Shown piece by piece: positions 32,208-42,957 of a stretch of DNA of 64,000 nt. How positions within the stretch are numbered: the stretch's first letter is position 1; every line of letters begins with the position of its first letter. This DNA is from Bryoerythrophyllum caledonicum (lineage: Eukaryota > Streptophyta > Bryopsida > Pottiales > Pottiaceae). The stretch is taken from assembly GCA_963971425.1 (NCBI GenBank), contig OZ020523.1, positions 17,666,867-17,730,866 on the forward strand. The letters run 5' to 3'. A model generated the notes under the pieces. It did not search any database. It was not told the origin of the DNA and worked only from the letters and a program-made list of their open reading frames with translations. The position numbers and the translations under genes were made by a program.

Positions 32208-32843
32208 TGCAGGGAAGAAAATAAATGTTTTCTTTACTTCAAACATCAAGGTATACTAACCTATGACCAACAGATTAAGAAATGTGCATATATGGAGAAC
32301 CCAAAAAATTATACGTTTATTTTTCATTGATAAAAAATAGATTTAAAATCTCAACCCAAGTGATTTCATATTTTTCCAATGTAATTTGAATTAGTTATGA
32401 ATTTTCAAAGTTTGCAACCACTTTAGCCTAATTTTGCAACCAGGTACCGTCCATGAGCGCCAACCAAAAGTCAGGGGTCTTGACCAACAATAAGCCTTAA
32501 TTTGGAGCTGACAAAGAGTGATTGGGTGGTAATGAGGTGAATGTGGGGTGGAATTGAGATCAAATATAAAGTAGTGGTGTCAGGAAGGTGGCGGTCACGC
32601 GGGAGGGTGGGTATTTTTTATAATCTTTGAATCCGTGCGGCCAAAGCATATGAAATTTTGTGAGTACTTTACTTATAAAGTTTTGATTGAGACCCTACGG
32701 TCAAATATAGAAATACAAGTTTTTGTTTCTTTCCTTACTCATTGCACAAGACAAGCACCTTCGAAGTGTTTTTGGTGTAAAAATGCTTTGGGCCTTTAAA
32801 GGTTATTGTGCTATTCTAACATTTGCACCCAAAGGTCTTATCA

Positions 32844-33136
32844 TTAACCCTTTAAGGCCGATGAGCTCAAAAGGCATGGGACAACCTACAAGTGTAATAG
32901 ATTATGCAAAACATCATCTACAAAGCATACACATTTCATTGCGACCCCACATCACAGAAATCACTATAGCTTGCCAATGCTTGCACCCATTTTGGTGACG
33001 TTGGTCCCGGTAGATGCTCATGTTACTCCGCCTTTAGGTTTCGGTTCAATTTTTTCGCAGAGGTGGCTTGTAGAACGCTACAGTGGGTAACGTGCCTTAA
33101 TGAACCAAAAATGGACATTAGGCCGTAATAGGTTAC
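32844..33136. mobile_element. Short TTAA-flanked element (CCCTTTAAGG family)
   Basis: The left end is TTAACCCTTTAAGGCCGATG; the right end is degraded ('aggccgtaataggttac'). The interior matches the 25201, 37823 and 49451 copies. Confidence 0.6.
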
Positions 33137-34347
33137 CATGCATGAAAGGGAATGAAAAAAGTCGGTGACTATTTTCATGGATAGTATGATTGAACAAAAA
33201 TTGAATATTTTTTGGTCATTTGAATATGTAACCGTTAAAGGACAAATTTCTCCATGGAAGAATCTAGAAATATTGGTAAGTTTAATTATGTAAGACCAAA
33301 AGTCCCAAGGTAGGATTCTAGTGATTTTGGGTAGTTTACACTAATGTCAATTTAGTTCATGAATTTTTAAAAGTATATTGGAGATGTGGGTATGTAGTAG
33401 CTTTGTGGGGATTTTATTTTTTTCTTGAAAACAAATGCACAAAGCTAAAGTTCCAATGAATTTTAGACAGGGAGAGCGGGCAGGGTTCTATAGAGCTCAA
33501 TGTTACTATTTTTGAGCTTAAAAGTGCAATTTTGAGGAAGGGTAGTAATGAAGAAGGCATGCCATTTCTATCCACCATTCATATCTTAGATCCAACCAAA
33601 AAAAATCAAAATATAAAATCGCTCCCCTATGTAAGTGGCTACTTTCTATACCCCATAGTCATTGCTAGTCCAATTTTTTCTTAATCCTAACCACCACCAT
33701 TACTTGTAATTTTTGGCGTGCAAAGACCTAACATAAGGTAGAACATAGATCTATCATATTTATGCAATGTGTAGTGGGTAGATATGCGAATATCTTGAGT
33801 CAAAATACGTTGACCATGTTTGCACAGGGAAGAAAAAAAACCATCCGCATTGCTGACATGCAAGTATTTACAATCCGTGCGGTCAAAGCTTTGAGGGTCT
33901 TCTTGTAGTATTCGACTTGAAAACCCAAGAATGGAAAATGGTAAAATGTTGTTCAATTACTCTTGCAATGCCTCATCTTGGAGAGGCAGTTTTGGTGGTC
34001 TATTTTTTATGACCTCCACTTCCATAATTGTTCGTTTTAATTCCGCCGGGTAAAAACCCAAGTCGTCCCAACACAGGTCACTAAATTTCAGAAGCCTACA
34101 AGACAGTTTCATTGTACCTACGGAGCCACAAACTTCCATGTCAACCCACGGACCTTGCCATGTACCCCGTAATATGTCAAGATAACTCTAATAACTTGAA
34201 TCATGTTGTTGATACCTGTGAGAGCACGTACAATTATACATCAATCACAAGAATTAGATGTGTGAGTCCTGATATTAGTTCATTAGTCCATTCTAATGTG
34301 ACTTTTAATCTGACATCATACAGGTCCCTGTCATTTTTAGTCCTTCC
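33137..34347. other. AT-rich intergenic DNA without a gene
   Basis: Decayed TTAA-family interior sequence around 33330-33960 (for example 'acctaacataaggtagaaca', compare 31877). Nothing else is recognised. Confidence 0.35.
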
Positions 34348-35134
34348 TTAACCCTTTAGCGTCTAGGAGACCCAAAATGGAACGATTTAGGTGTTAAAAC
34401 TCAATATTCATGAAATCCATGAGGAATTATGTTGTGAGTTTTGAAGTTCAGATTTGCTCACACATTACATGAACACTCTGCAATAAACGATCACAATTTG
34501 GAATTATGGAAGTCATGGAAAAGCTAGGATTTCAACACGAAATACATCAAATACATCAATACCATGGTGCATACTATGTTGTATTTCAATTTTGGTCTTG
34601 AATTTTGATTAAAACTTGTCTTTAAGAGATTCTTCATTGTATTGTGATTGTTGATTTCTCTCATCGCGTACAAAACTTTTGGTTTGATTCGTGTTAGTTT
34701 GGAACATTTTTGTATACAATCAAGTAGACAAAAGTAAATAAATCATCAATAATCATGTATAAATGTTTTCTTCACATATGATATGTCAATGCAAAGTTGT
34801 CGACCTAGAGTGTATGTGAACCTCTTTTATTCAAAGTAGAAAAATACTTGCAAGAATCTATTGATGGATAAAGTAGTATACCCTCATAAGTGCACAATTT
34901 TTATTACCAATATACAATAACTTTAAACAATATAATCTTTTCCATCAATTGTTGGATGTTGTGCAATTTTATTTATTTTTATTTATTTTTTAAGTTTAGG
35001 TCATGGTTTGAGTTCAATTTTCTAAGGTTGGATACAAAAATTATGCATTGTATCTCCATCAAAGTTAGCTCAAAAAAATAAATCAGCACATATCTTGGTT
35101 TTGGAGAAACATGAATTGGGCGCCAAAGGATTAA
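34348..35134. mobile_element. TTAA-flanked element, second family (787 bp)
   Basis: It starts TTAACCCTTTAGCGTCTAGG and ends GGGCGCCAAAGGATTAA. An inverted copy lies at 47467-48209 (shared 'aagtagtataccctc', 'tccaaaaccaaga' and 'catggtttgagttcaa' blocks in opposite orientation). Confidence 0.7.
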
Positions 35135-35206
35135 ACTTCCAATTGGGTCAAAATTTAGGGTATTTTCTTTCTTGTGTATGGTTTTGTACTTCTTGTTGCA
35201 ATGATG

Positions 35207-35291
35207 GGACATGGTCTTAGTGGTGGAACAAACAGACACTTTATTCACACCGGCCCCCACTAAAATGAGGACCAGCGTTCTTCTTCTTCTT
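35207..35291 (+). mobile_element. 85-bp severely truncated LINE 3' end
   Basis: The sequence ('atggtcttagtggtggaac', 'gacactttattcac', ending in ttc repeats) matches the 3' end of the LINE at 38248. It is flanked by the 14-bp duplication TTGTTGCAATGATG at 35193-35206 and 35292-35305, the signature of target-primed insertion. Confidence 0.75.
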
Positions 35292-35305
35292 TTGTTGCAA
35301 TGATG

Positions 35306-37822
35306 ATTGGACTTTCATTGTGGCTAAAGGATACAAAAAAAGATAGTACAATTTATTAGGGACTAAGTCTTATTATCGCCCAACCTAAATACAAAATTTG
35401 AAACTAAAAAGTGGTTGATAAGATTAGCCTAAAATTCAATTTTCTATCTTTGTTGATCCCTATGGGGCGATAAAAACAATATTGTTTATCACTAAAATTT
35501 TATAAACTTTACATAAACCACTAGAAATTGATAATAAAGGGTAGTGAGTTTATATATATATATGGAAAGTGGAAATTAATGCCCCCTTCGGAGCAAGAGG
35601 TAAGCTGCAAGCACTACCAACGCACTATCTACCATGTGGTCAAAAAATCTAGTTCAAGTTCATAGGGCCAAGTTGCAATTTAAATATTAAAACCATGGAA
35701 TGAAGTATCTACAATAGTATAAATGAGAATGTTTACATCAATAATAGATACCCTACAATCACTTAATAGTGGAGTAGTTTAGCTTGTCCATATCTCCACC
35801 ACTATTGTACCTATTTTTCTCTACTATTCATGGCATGCAACAAAATCATGGAGAAAACCTTTATCAACACTCCACCATCTCTTTACCACTGTAGATAATT
35901 CACTTGCCAAGTAAGATGTCATGTAGGATTGATTGTTATTACCTTTAGGTGGTGTCAATCATCATATACAAACCTCTATGATCCTACCTTCACCACAAGC
36001 TCCAGCCAACCTCCTTGTGGAAAGGGAACATTATATGGGATAAATTGGATACACATAGGAATTATCTATTTCTATGAGTAGGTATTTGAAGTTCCATTTT
36101 TATTCTTAGTTTGGTCTTTAGGAGTTAAAGGGGGGGATATTTATTGTATCCATCTTTGGTATGTTATGTGTTCAAGTTTGTTTTGCACTTTTGACACTTT
36201 TAGAAATTGATGTTTAATAAACTTGCATCATGTGCCATCACCACATACTAATAAAGAATATAAATAATGAAAAGTATATTTAAGAAGAGCCATATTTTCT
36301 TGACTCTATCATTTTGACGTAGGACATAAAAAATTTGGTTATATAAATACAGAAAAATAAGAAAGTAACCATGAATTCTATAATTGAAATGTTTGGTATT
36401 GATAAAATTATCTCTTTGTTTGACTCCTTATTTTCAACTATTCATCCCTTCATCTTACGGTCTACAATTATTCTAACATACTATTGTAATAGCTTTTGAC
36501 ATGAAATGTTTTGGAAGAAAAGGTAGGTATAGTGAAATTTGTAACCTAAGTTCTAATAAAACTTTAAGCTAGATACTAATGACAACTTGAAAGTTGTATG
36601 AAAGAGCTGAGAGCCAATCTATGCAATGGTTCAAGAACTCTGATTAATACAAATTAATGAATTCAATTATAAAACTTCAATAGCGGCAAATTTTAAAGCA
36701 TATAGGCTTGTCACTAAGCATTCACTAATCTTGAACTTAAAGGAGTGTCTATAACCTAAGAATTAGATGGACTGATTTCTTAAGTAAATTTAGGGAGGAA
36801 CGTCTTTAATATGACATTTTGTTGTGTGATGCCAATGTTTGAATTATTTTATAAACAATATAAAACTCATTTAGTTTTTTGTACACTTTGAATCCTATGA
36901 GATGCATCCCGCAATAGATGTGCTCAATTATACAAGGAAAAATGAAGTCATATATTATATAAACATTTTTTAGCAATCGAACTTCCTTTTGATATGCTTT
37001 GTAGAACAACTAGCCAAATCCACTTTAAAACTTTACCTTAGAGAAAAGATGATTTGTTCTTGAAAAGATTGTAGACTACTTGAACATGCTCCAAAGATGT
37101 CAAATTTGATCACAAATTCATAAATGTTCTTATAGAATTGTGCAAACATGCTACCTTTGTGAAAATACCTTTCTCAAACAAACCTTTAGAAGAAAGATAT
37201 GCTATCAGAAGTTTTTTTTTCATGACATTTCCAAGATTGTTGCACCCTCCACAATTTTTACTAGCTCTAAAAATTTATTCCACGGATAGCTTCAAATACG
37301 ATCATTGTTGAAATTGTAAGAACAAGACCTTCTTTCCAAGAACTATTGCAATACATTTGCTTCAAGGAGAGCCAAAGCCTTGTCATTGCATTAGGCAAGA
37401 TAGAATCATTTTTCCTTTTACCACATAAAAATAAAAAATTTTGATGTTTTTCCTCCTTTTAGCTCCTACTTAAAGAAGTGGCGTTATCATGTGCTTTGAC
37501 CCTTTGGATTCACATTCAACAATTCTTATTATGGATGTACCTTCTTACCCCTCAATAGAAACCTTAAAAACATTGAAAATATAAATTGCAACCACAAGAG
37601 GGCTCTTTGAATTTTCAAAAAACCCTCCATTGGACTCGAGCTAAAAAAAAATAACATACTTTCCTGATTGAGCATCATAGTGTCATTTTATAATCCACAC
37701 CAATAGAATCAAAAGTGTAGTACACCCATCCCTCAAATAAATTACAATTACTTAAGTTATAGATATTGCTAACTTATTACCTCTAATAACTTAAACCTTT
37801 GCTAATTTGTACATGTAGAAAG
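35306..37822. other. AT-rich intergenic DNA without a gene
   Basis: No ORF above about 70 codons is supported and no transposon ends were recognised, apart from scattered low-complexity tracts. Confidence 0.35.
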
Positions 37823-38111
37823 TTTTTACCCTTTAAGGCCAATGAGATGCAAGAATCTACAAGTGGTCTAGATCATGTATAACAACATCTACGCATAGGG
37901 TACGTTTCATTGCAATCCCACTTCACAAAAATCATAGTTACTTGCCGGTGCTTGCACTAATTTTCATGGTGCCGGTCTCAATAAATGCCCATCTCCCTCC
38001 ATCTCTTTATCATAATTTAAGTCTTTCATGGAGGTAGCTTGTATCGTTTGCTACCAAGACTATCGTGTCGAAACAACCCAAAAATGCTTGCTTCTCCTTA
38101 AAGGATTAACC
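37823..38111. mobile_element. Short TTAA-flanked element (CCCTTTAAGG family)
   Basis: The left end is TTTACCCTTTAAGGCCAATG and the right end is CTCCTTAAAGGATTAA. The interior matches the 49451 copy ('caagaatctacaagt', 'ttcatggaggt', 'tatcgtg'). Confidence 0.65.
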
Positions 38112-38460
38112 TTTGTTGACATGTAACCTCTCCTAAGTTTTGACCCCTACTAAGTTTTTACCACCCCAATCCACTACACTAAAGATCACATTTAGTGTAA
38201 TGCTCAGTAAATGACTTGTAAATGCGATAAGTTTTTACTTTAAGTGAAGAAGAACACCGGTCTCCAAAGGAGGCCGGCGTGAATAAAGTGTCCGTTCGTT
38301 CCACTACTAAGACCAAGTCCACCGGACAGGGAATTAGTGAGTTGGAACTACTTCCCCCTTTCGGGGATAGACACTATGTATCCAGTAACAAGTAACCAAT
38401 AGCAAGGGACCAAGGTCACCAAACGAGGGAGGGCGTGTACTATGAAGTGTAAATGTAGAT

Positions 38461-39420
38461 CTATGGAGGGGGGTTCAATGCATCAGGAAGGGGTTGGTTG
38501 TTCTCTATTTTACGTTTATGCAAGAGTATCGACATAGCATGTTGTATTGCAATAGTATTAATATATGAGAAGGTGGTTTTGATTGAAGTGATGGGGATTT
38601 TAAATGTTTCTTCAAGGGTTGTCATTGAGGGAATAAAGGTGGTGGCCCTGGCACCCGCGGTGATGACGATGAGGGGGTCTACTTTCCATCCCAGTGCTTG
38701 AATATCATCTAGTAATGGTTGGTATTTGTTTGTTTTGTTTGTAATAGTGTCCTGGGAGAATCTATCATTGCAATATGTGAATTCGACAAATTGGATAGTG
38801 AGACTTGGATCTATGTGGTTTGGTGGGGGATCTTTATATGAGAGTCCTCTAATGCATAATAGGTCCGGTTTGAATCTCGCATTGCAGTGGCATCTTTGGG
38901 TGTGACAAGTGCATGGGAGTAGCCAAGGAGGGACCGTGTTTTCTTGTGGGTTGTCATTAAAGGTTCCGGCATTCATGAGAATGAAGCACCGGGATTTGGT
39001 TGATGATAGAAGTAGTTTGCGAATAGCCCATACTGCTTTGTTATGTCTTTTGACAATTAGTGAGTGTATATGGGGGTTTTGGCACTTGAGTAAGACATGT
39101 AGCCATGTGTCCGGGTCCGTGGTGTTGCAAATTGAACATGTTATTGTGGGAAATCTTTCTATTCCGAAGAAGAGTTGTTTGCGGGCATTTCCCATGTATT
39201 GTCCGGTACGAAATTTGATTAGGCATGTGATTTGTGAGTCCGTAATTATGGGGTTTTTCCAGAAATTATTGGACAGTTCATTGTGGATATTTGGGTTGCC
39301 GGTCCATTTATCAATATTGGGGAAATTTTCTGTGAGTATTTCCAGGTTATTTATAAGGTCATGTTTTTTGAGGTATTTGTCCAAGAATCGTACGGGACCT
39401 TTATCGGGAGTTTTGCCCAT
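38461..39420 (-). pseudogene. LINE zinc knuckle and restriction-like endonuclease
   Basis: This open 319-codon C-terminal part contains CSICNTTDPDTWLHVLLKC followed by VKRHNKAVW. That CxxC...H...C plus RHN signature precedes the restriction-like endonuclease in R2-type elements. It then has CTCHTQRCHCNARFKPDLLC, IQFVEFTYCNDRF and NKYQPLLDDIQALGWKVDPL, which fit the KPD...E/D...KY pattern of the PD-(D/E)XK endonuclease. It is in frame with the RNase H part and is the least damaged part of the element. The first ATG is not a real start: it is internal to the polyprotein. Confidence 0.75.
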
Positions 39421-39429
39421 AGAGGGCCA

Positions 39430-40129
39430 TTCATATCTATGAAAGTAATATGGTGTGGCATGGGCGTGTTCATATGGGTGTTCGGCATTTTTGTAGGTTT
39501 TTTCTCTTCCTTCTTTAGCGAGTTTGTCGGCTTGTTCATTGCCGTCGATATTAGCATGGGCACGGACTTTGTGGAGTGTAGTAGGTTGAGTTCAATTTTG
39601 GAGCATTGTAACCATAGATGTGAGGATAGTTTTGTCCGGGTGACTGTTGTGTAAAGTGGGGTGTTTTATGTGAGTATTAAGGAGGTATAATATATTTATG
39701 CAATCTGTAAAAATGTGAGCCGGTTCATTTGGATATTGAATGGTGATTATCTTAAGGGTTTTGTGTATAGCCATCATTTCTGCTCTTAGAATATTTTGGA
39801 GTCCATGTAGTCTCTTACCTAATTTTATTTGTTTGGTTGAATTATATACTCCATATCCAGCTTTTTCTCGGTGCCAATGTCCTGGGCTTACTTCGGTTGG
39901 TTCTTTAAAGGAACCATCAGTGTAGTAGCTAAAGTTGGGGTCAAAATTAAGGGACGGTATTAATTTGGTAGTTGGAAAGTGGGAGGTTAAATTCAGTAAC
40001 TGGTAGTGCGGAGATGTTTGTGTGGGGGGTTTTAGACCATTTTTTGTTTCGGTTTACACGGATTGGGGTGTGTGTGGGAGGGGCAATTGCGGTGTATACC
40101 TTGTTAATGTTTAGATTTTTTGCTATCAT
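39430..40129 (-). pseudogene. LINE RNase H domain
   Basis: All four RNase H acidic positions are visible: YYTDGSFKEP (Asp, about 39918), LRAEMMAIHKTL (Glu), HIFTDCINILYLL (Asp) and RAHANIDGNEQADKLAKEG (Asp). The frame shifts by one base near 40060, joining PTHTPIRV to TETKNGLKPP, and a TGA interrupts at about 39592 (MLQN/TQPTTLHKVRAH). The domain lies between the reverse transcriptase/methyltransferase-like part and the endonuclease part. Confidence 0.8.
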
Positions 40130-40165
40130 GGTGAGATGAGTGAGGTTTTCTAGAGTACCTATTTC

Positions 40166-42512
40166 TCAAGTTTGGTGATGTATACATAGAATGTGTAGGT
40201 TTGCGGGTTCGAGGCGGGGTGTTTGTGTTTGCGGTGGTATGGTGGGTTCTTTGTATATCATAGAGTCGGCTTCAAATAGTACTATGATGTGAGAGTCCGG
40301 GAATGGACCTAAGTGGGGATTAGGATTATGGTACCAATGAGTGTCGGGAGAAATAATAAAGGTGATATTGTGGTTGGGATCATCGTTTGCCGCTAGACGT
40401 GCCCAATGCGTTGCTTGTAGTGTTTCTTCTTCGTTGTGAGGGTGTGCAAGGCCTATTCCACTCCACCTATGATCAAAAGCTTTCCCAAGAGAACCGAAGA
40501 TCTTATCTCGTTCAAATGGGGAGTAGAATTTTGATATTTTTGTGGAGCATGTGACGGGGGATGAGAAGTATGAGTGTGTGATATTCATAGATGTAATAAG
40601 GTAGTCCAAGATAGGATCGGGTAGTGTGTAGTGTGCATTTTTAAGGGGGTCATTTTTGGGGACTCGGTATTTATATCTTTGGTATAGCCAGACAATTTCG
40701 GTTTCAAATGTTTGGGGTATTGGTTCAATATTAATGGGGGTTTGTAGTGCGTTGTGATATTGGTTCCACAACCAGTGTAGTCTGGCGAATGGTATGGTTG
40801 TTAGGTATCTACCAGTGTCTTCATATATGTTGACATTGTCTTGTTGTATTCTGATTGTGTTTGTCTGTGTAATGATGTCAGTTTCAGGGTTGCATTCGGT
40901 TGTAAAGATGTTAAGGAGGGGGATGATAAGAGGTGGCGTGACAAATCTTCTGTCTCGAGTTTGTGCTTGGGGGTGGTGTATATGTATGATATTCTGGTAA
41001 TAACTGTTTTGAGTACTAAGGTAGTATTGTGTAAGGATTATAGTGTTGTGTGAGGATGCGTTTGAGTTGTGCCAGGGGAAAAGGTTCCTTTGCGGGAGCC
41101 ATTTGGTGTAGGTGGTGTTATTGTGAGACCAATGGCATAGGTATGACGTGTATTGTTTGCTAATGTTGTTGGAGTCAATGTACTTTCTGTGTTTGTGCGC
41201 GGTTATGTTGTTTATTGGGTGCATAGAGGGATTTTTTAATATATGAGGTGGAGGGGTGGGTGGTCGTGAATGTGACGGATTAGGAGGGATTAGTGGGAGG
41301 TTAGTGTTGGGGTGGATATCATTGTGGCCACTGATGTATTGGTCTTTGAGTGTATAAGGTGGGGCGTGAGTGGTGCACGGGATCGGGCATATAGGGAGGC
41401 ATAATGGTTTACAAAATAATTGTTGGGCAATTTTTAATGCACTTTTTATTAATTTGTGAGGGGTGCCGTAAAATTTTTTGTAGCTCTTGTCGTTCATAAG
41501 TTGTGTTCCATTTGGTAGTATAATTTGTTTTAGGTCGGTAATGTTTGCGGATAAAAGTTTTTGTAAGAGTTTGGCGGATAATTGTCGGTCAAGTCTAGGG
41601 AGATTGTGTATTTCATTTGCCCAATTTTGTTCAAGTGGTGCGGGGTCTAGTAGGAAATCTTCTAGTGTGCTTTTTAGGAATGATTGACCTATTGTTTTAA
41701 GTAAAAAAAGTGTGCGGGTAATAGGGGACCTTCGGCAATCAGTTTTTTTAAGTCTTTGGAGGTGTTGTGCTCCTCCATATATGGCCAAGATGTGCCGAAG
41801 GAGTCCACTGTAGATTAGCCCAAGTCTTCCCTTGTCGTTAAGTGCATTTTGGAGTTGTTCTCCAATGCAGCGTAAATAGGCGTTCTTGAGGGAGAAGGCT
41901 TCTAATCCAAATAGTTCGTGGGGGAGTTGTGTTATGACATTAGGCGTACATTTAGGAAGTCCACATACTTTCTTTTGTATAGCTATAATTTTCTTATCAA
42001 GTCTTTTTATGGCGGGCATGGAGTAGGGGACCGCATAGAAACTATATGAGATACCCGGTCGTATAACGGTATCAATCATTTTAATTTTTTGTTGCAATGT
42101 TGCCGGACATAGTGCGAGTTCATTACATTGTTTAATAAGTTTTGTAGTAGTAGCGTGGGTTTGAATTTTCCATTTTAACGATGGAACTAGGTGTATTCCA
42201 AGGTATATGTATGGTTGGTTTTGGTTTAGTACCGGAATTGGTTGGTTACGATAGTGGATATTGGTAGCTTGGATAAGGGCTTTGAAGGCAGTCGGGTTTA
42301 TTTTGGATTTGTTTGGGCATCCAGTTACCGCACATTTTTGGACCCCAAGTTCCATCCCGGACCATAGACAAAATTTGTCTATTTTGTCTATTTGGATTTG
42401 GAGTGATTTGAGACGTCCGGAGATGGCCGCTAGATCGCCAGCATATGCGGCAGAATTTAAGGTGACTTTAGAAGTGCCAAATGTGTAGCCATTATTACCT
42501 CTTTGAAGCCAT
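40166..42512 (-). pseudogene. LINE polyprotein: reverse transcriptase end and PCIF1-like segment
   Basis: The open frame from the truncation point (WLQRGNNGYTFG ... SAAYAGDLAAISGRLKSLQ) gives reverse transcriptase motif C as YAGD. The second Asp-position change from YADD removes a catalytic residue. The thumb follows (VQKCAVTGC, YLGIHLVPSLKW, RPGISYSFYAVPY). After a spacer, about 40700-40180 reads LWLYQRYKYRVP-like sequence, then YFSSPVTCSTKISKFY, SPFERDKIFGSLGKAFD, HRWSGIGLAHPHNEEE, FIISPDTHWY and FEADSMIYKEP. This order and spacing resemble the methyltransferase region of PCIF1 (cap-adenosine N6-methyltransferase): FASPLN, FGSxG, NPPF, FIxxP. Here the catalytic NPPF position reads AHPH, so activity is doubtful. 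The frame ends at TGA 40168-40166, after which the same frame continues. Confidence 0.7.
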
Positions 42513-42800
42513 CTTTAAGTGAATATTTTTACCAACTATGTTTATAATGATCCTCTTATTTGAATACTATAGAGAGTTGTGATGTTGGTAAAAATTGGCA
42601 TAATGAGTAAAAACTTATCGCATTTACAAGTCATTTACTGAGCCTTACACTAAATGTGATCTTTAGTGTAGCGTCCTAATTTATCTCAGGGACAAGTATA
42701 CTTGCACAATAACCCTATTTTTACAATTGTCCAAGCCCGGTCATCATAGTTCTCAAAATGTCTCCGCTGAGGTGGGACAACCCAACACCGACCCACGACC

Positions 42801-42957
42801 CAACACCACACCTTTCTACATTCTAGATTTCAGGGAGGAAATGTAGCATATCCTTGCACAACTTATGCATTGAGCAATGAGTTCATAAGTGATGTGACAT
42901 CATGCTACATTTCCCCCTTGATATCTACGGGTATAGAAAGGTGCGGTGTTGGGTCAC
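42801..42957. repeat. Foldback hairpin with arms of about 58 bp
   Basis: GACCCAACACCACACCTTTC at the left pairs with 'gaaaggtgcggtgttgggtc' at the right, and 'gaggaaatgtagcat' pairs with 'atgctacatttcccc'. The loop is about 40 nt. It may be a tiny MITE or a small-RNA precursor; it has no ORF. Confidence 0.6.

Larger units (their letters stand above)
29865..32806. mobile_element. TTAA-flanked piggyBac-like element split by nested insertions
   Basis: The left end (TTAACCTCTAATGGCCCAAG) and following interior match the intact-ended copies at 50880-52787 and 62341-63293. The probable right end is GGCCTTTAAAGGTTA near 32806. Its interior is interrupted at 30008-30757, at 31322-32207 and by a decayed MITE at about 32250-32610. 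The interior has no transposase. Confidence 0.55.
38248..42512 (-). mobile_element. 5'-truncated LINE, 4265 bp, with exact target duplication
   Basis: CTTTAAGTGA is present at 38238-38247 and 42513-42522, a 10-bp target-site duplication inside the MITE. On the minus strand the element starts in the middle of the reverse transcriptase (just before motif C) and runs through a methyltransferase-like segment, RNase H and a restriction-like endonuclease to a 3' end with 'cttctt'. Other 3' ends of the family lie at 35207-35291 and 53148-53207. The reading frame is broken by two TGA codons and one frameshift; both TGAs are one C-to-T change from CGA. The upstream parts (ORF1 and any APE endonuclease) are missing in this copy. 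Confidence 0.9.
38171..42672. mobile_element. TACACTAAA-family MITE interrupted by a LINE
   Basis: The left part, 38171-38247 (CCACTACACTAAAGATCACA ...), and the right part, 42523-42672 (ending ATCTTTAGTGTAG), together form one element like 7701-7920. The LINE sits between them. Confidence 0.8.
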
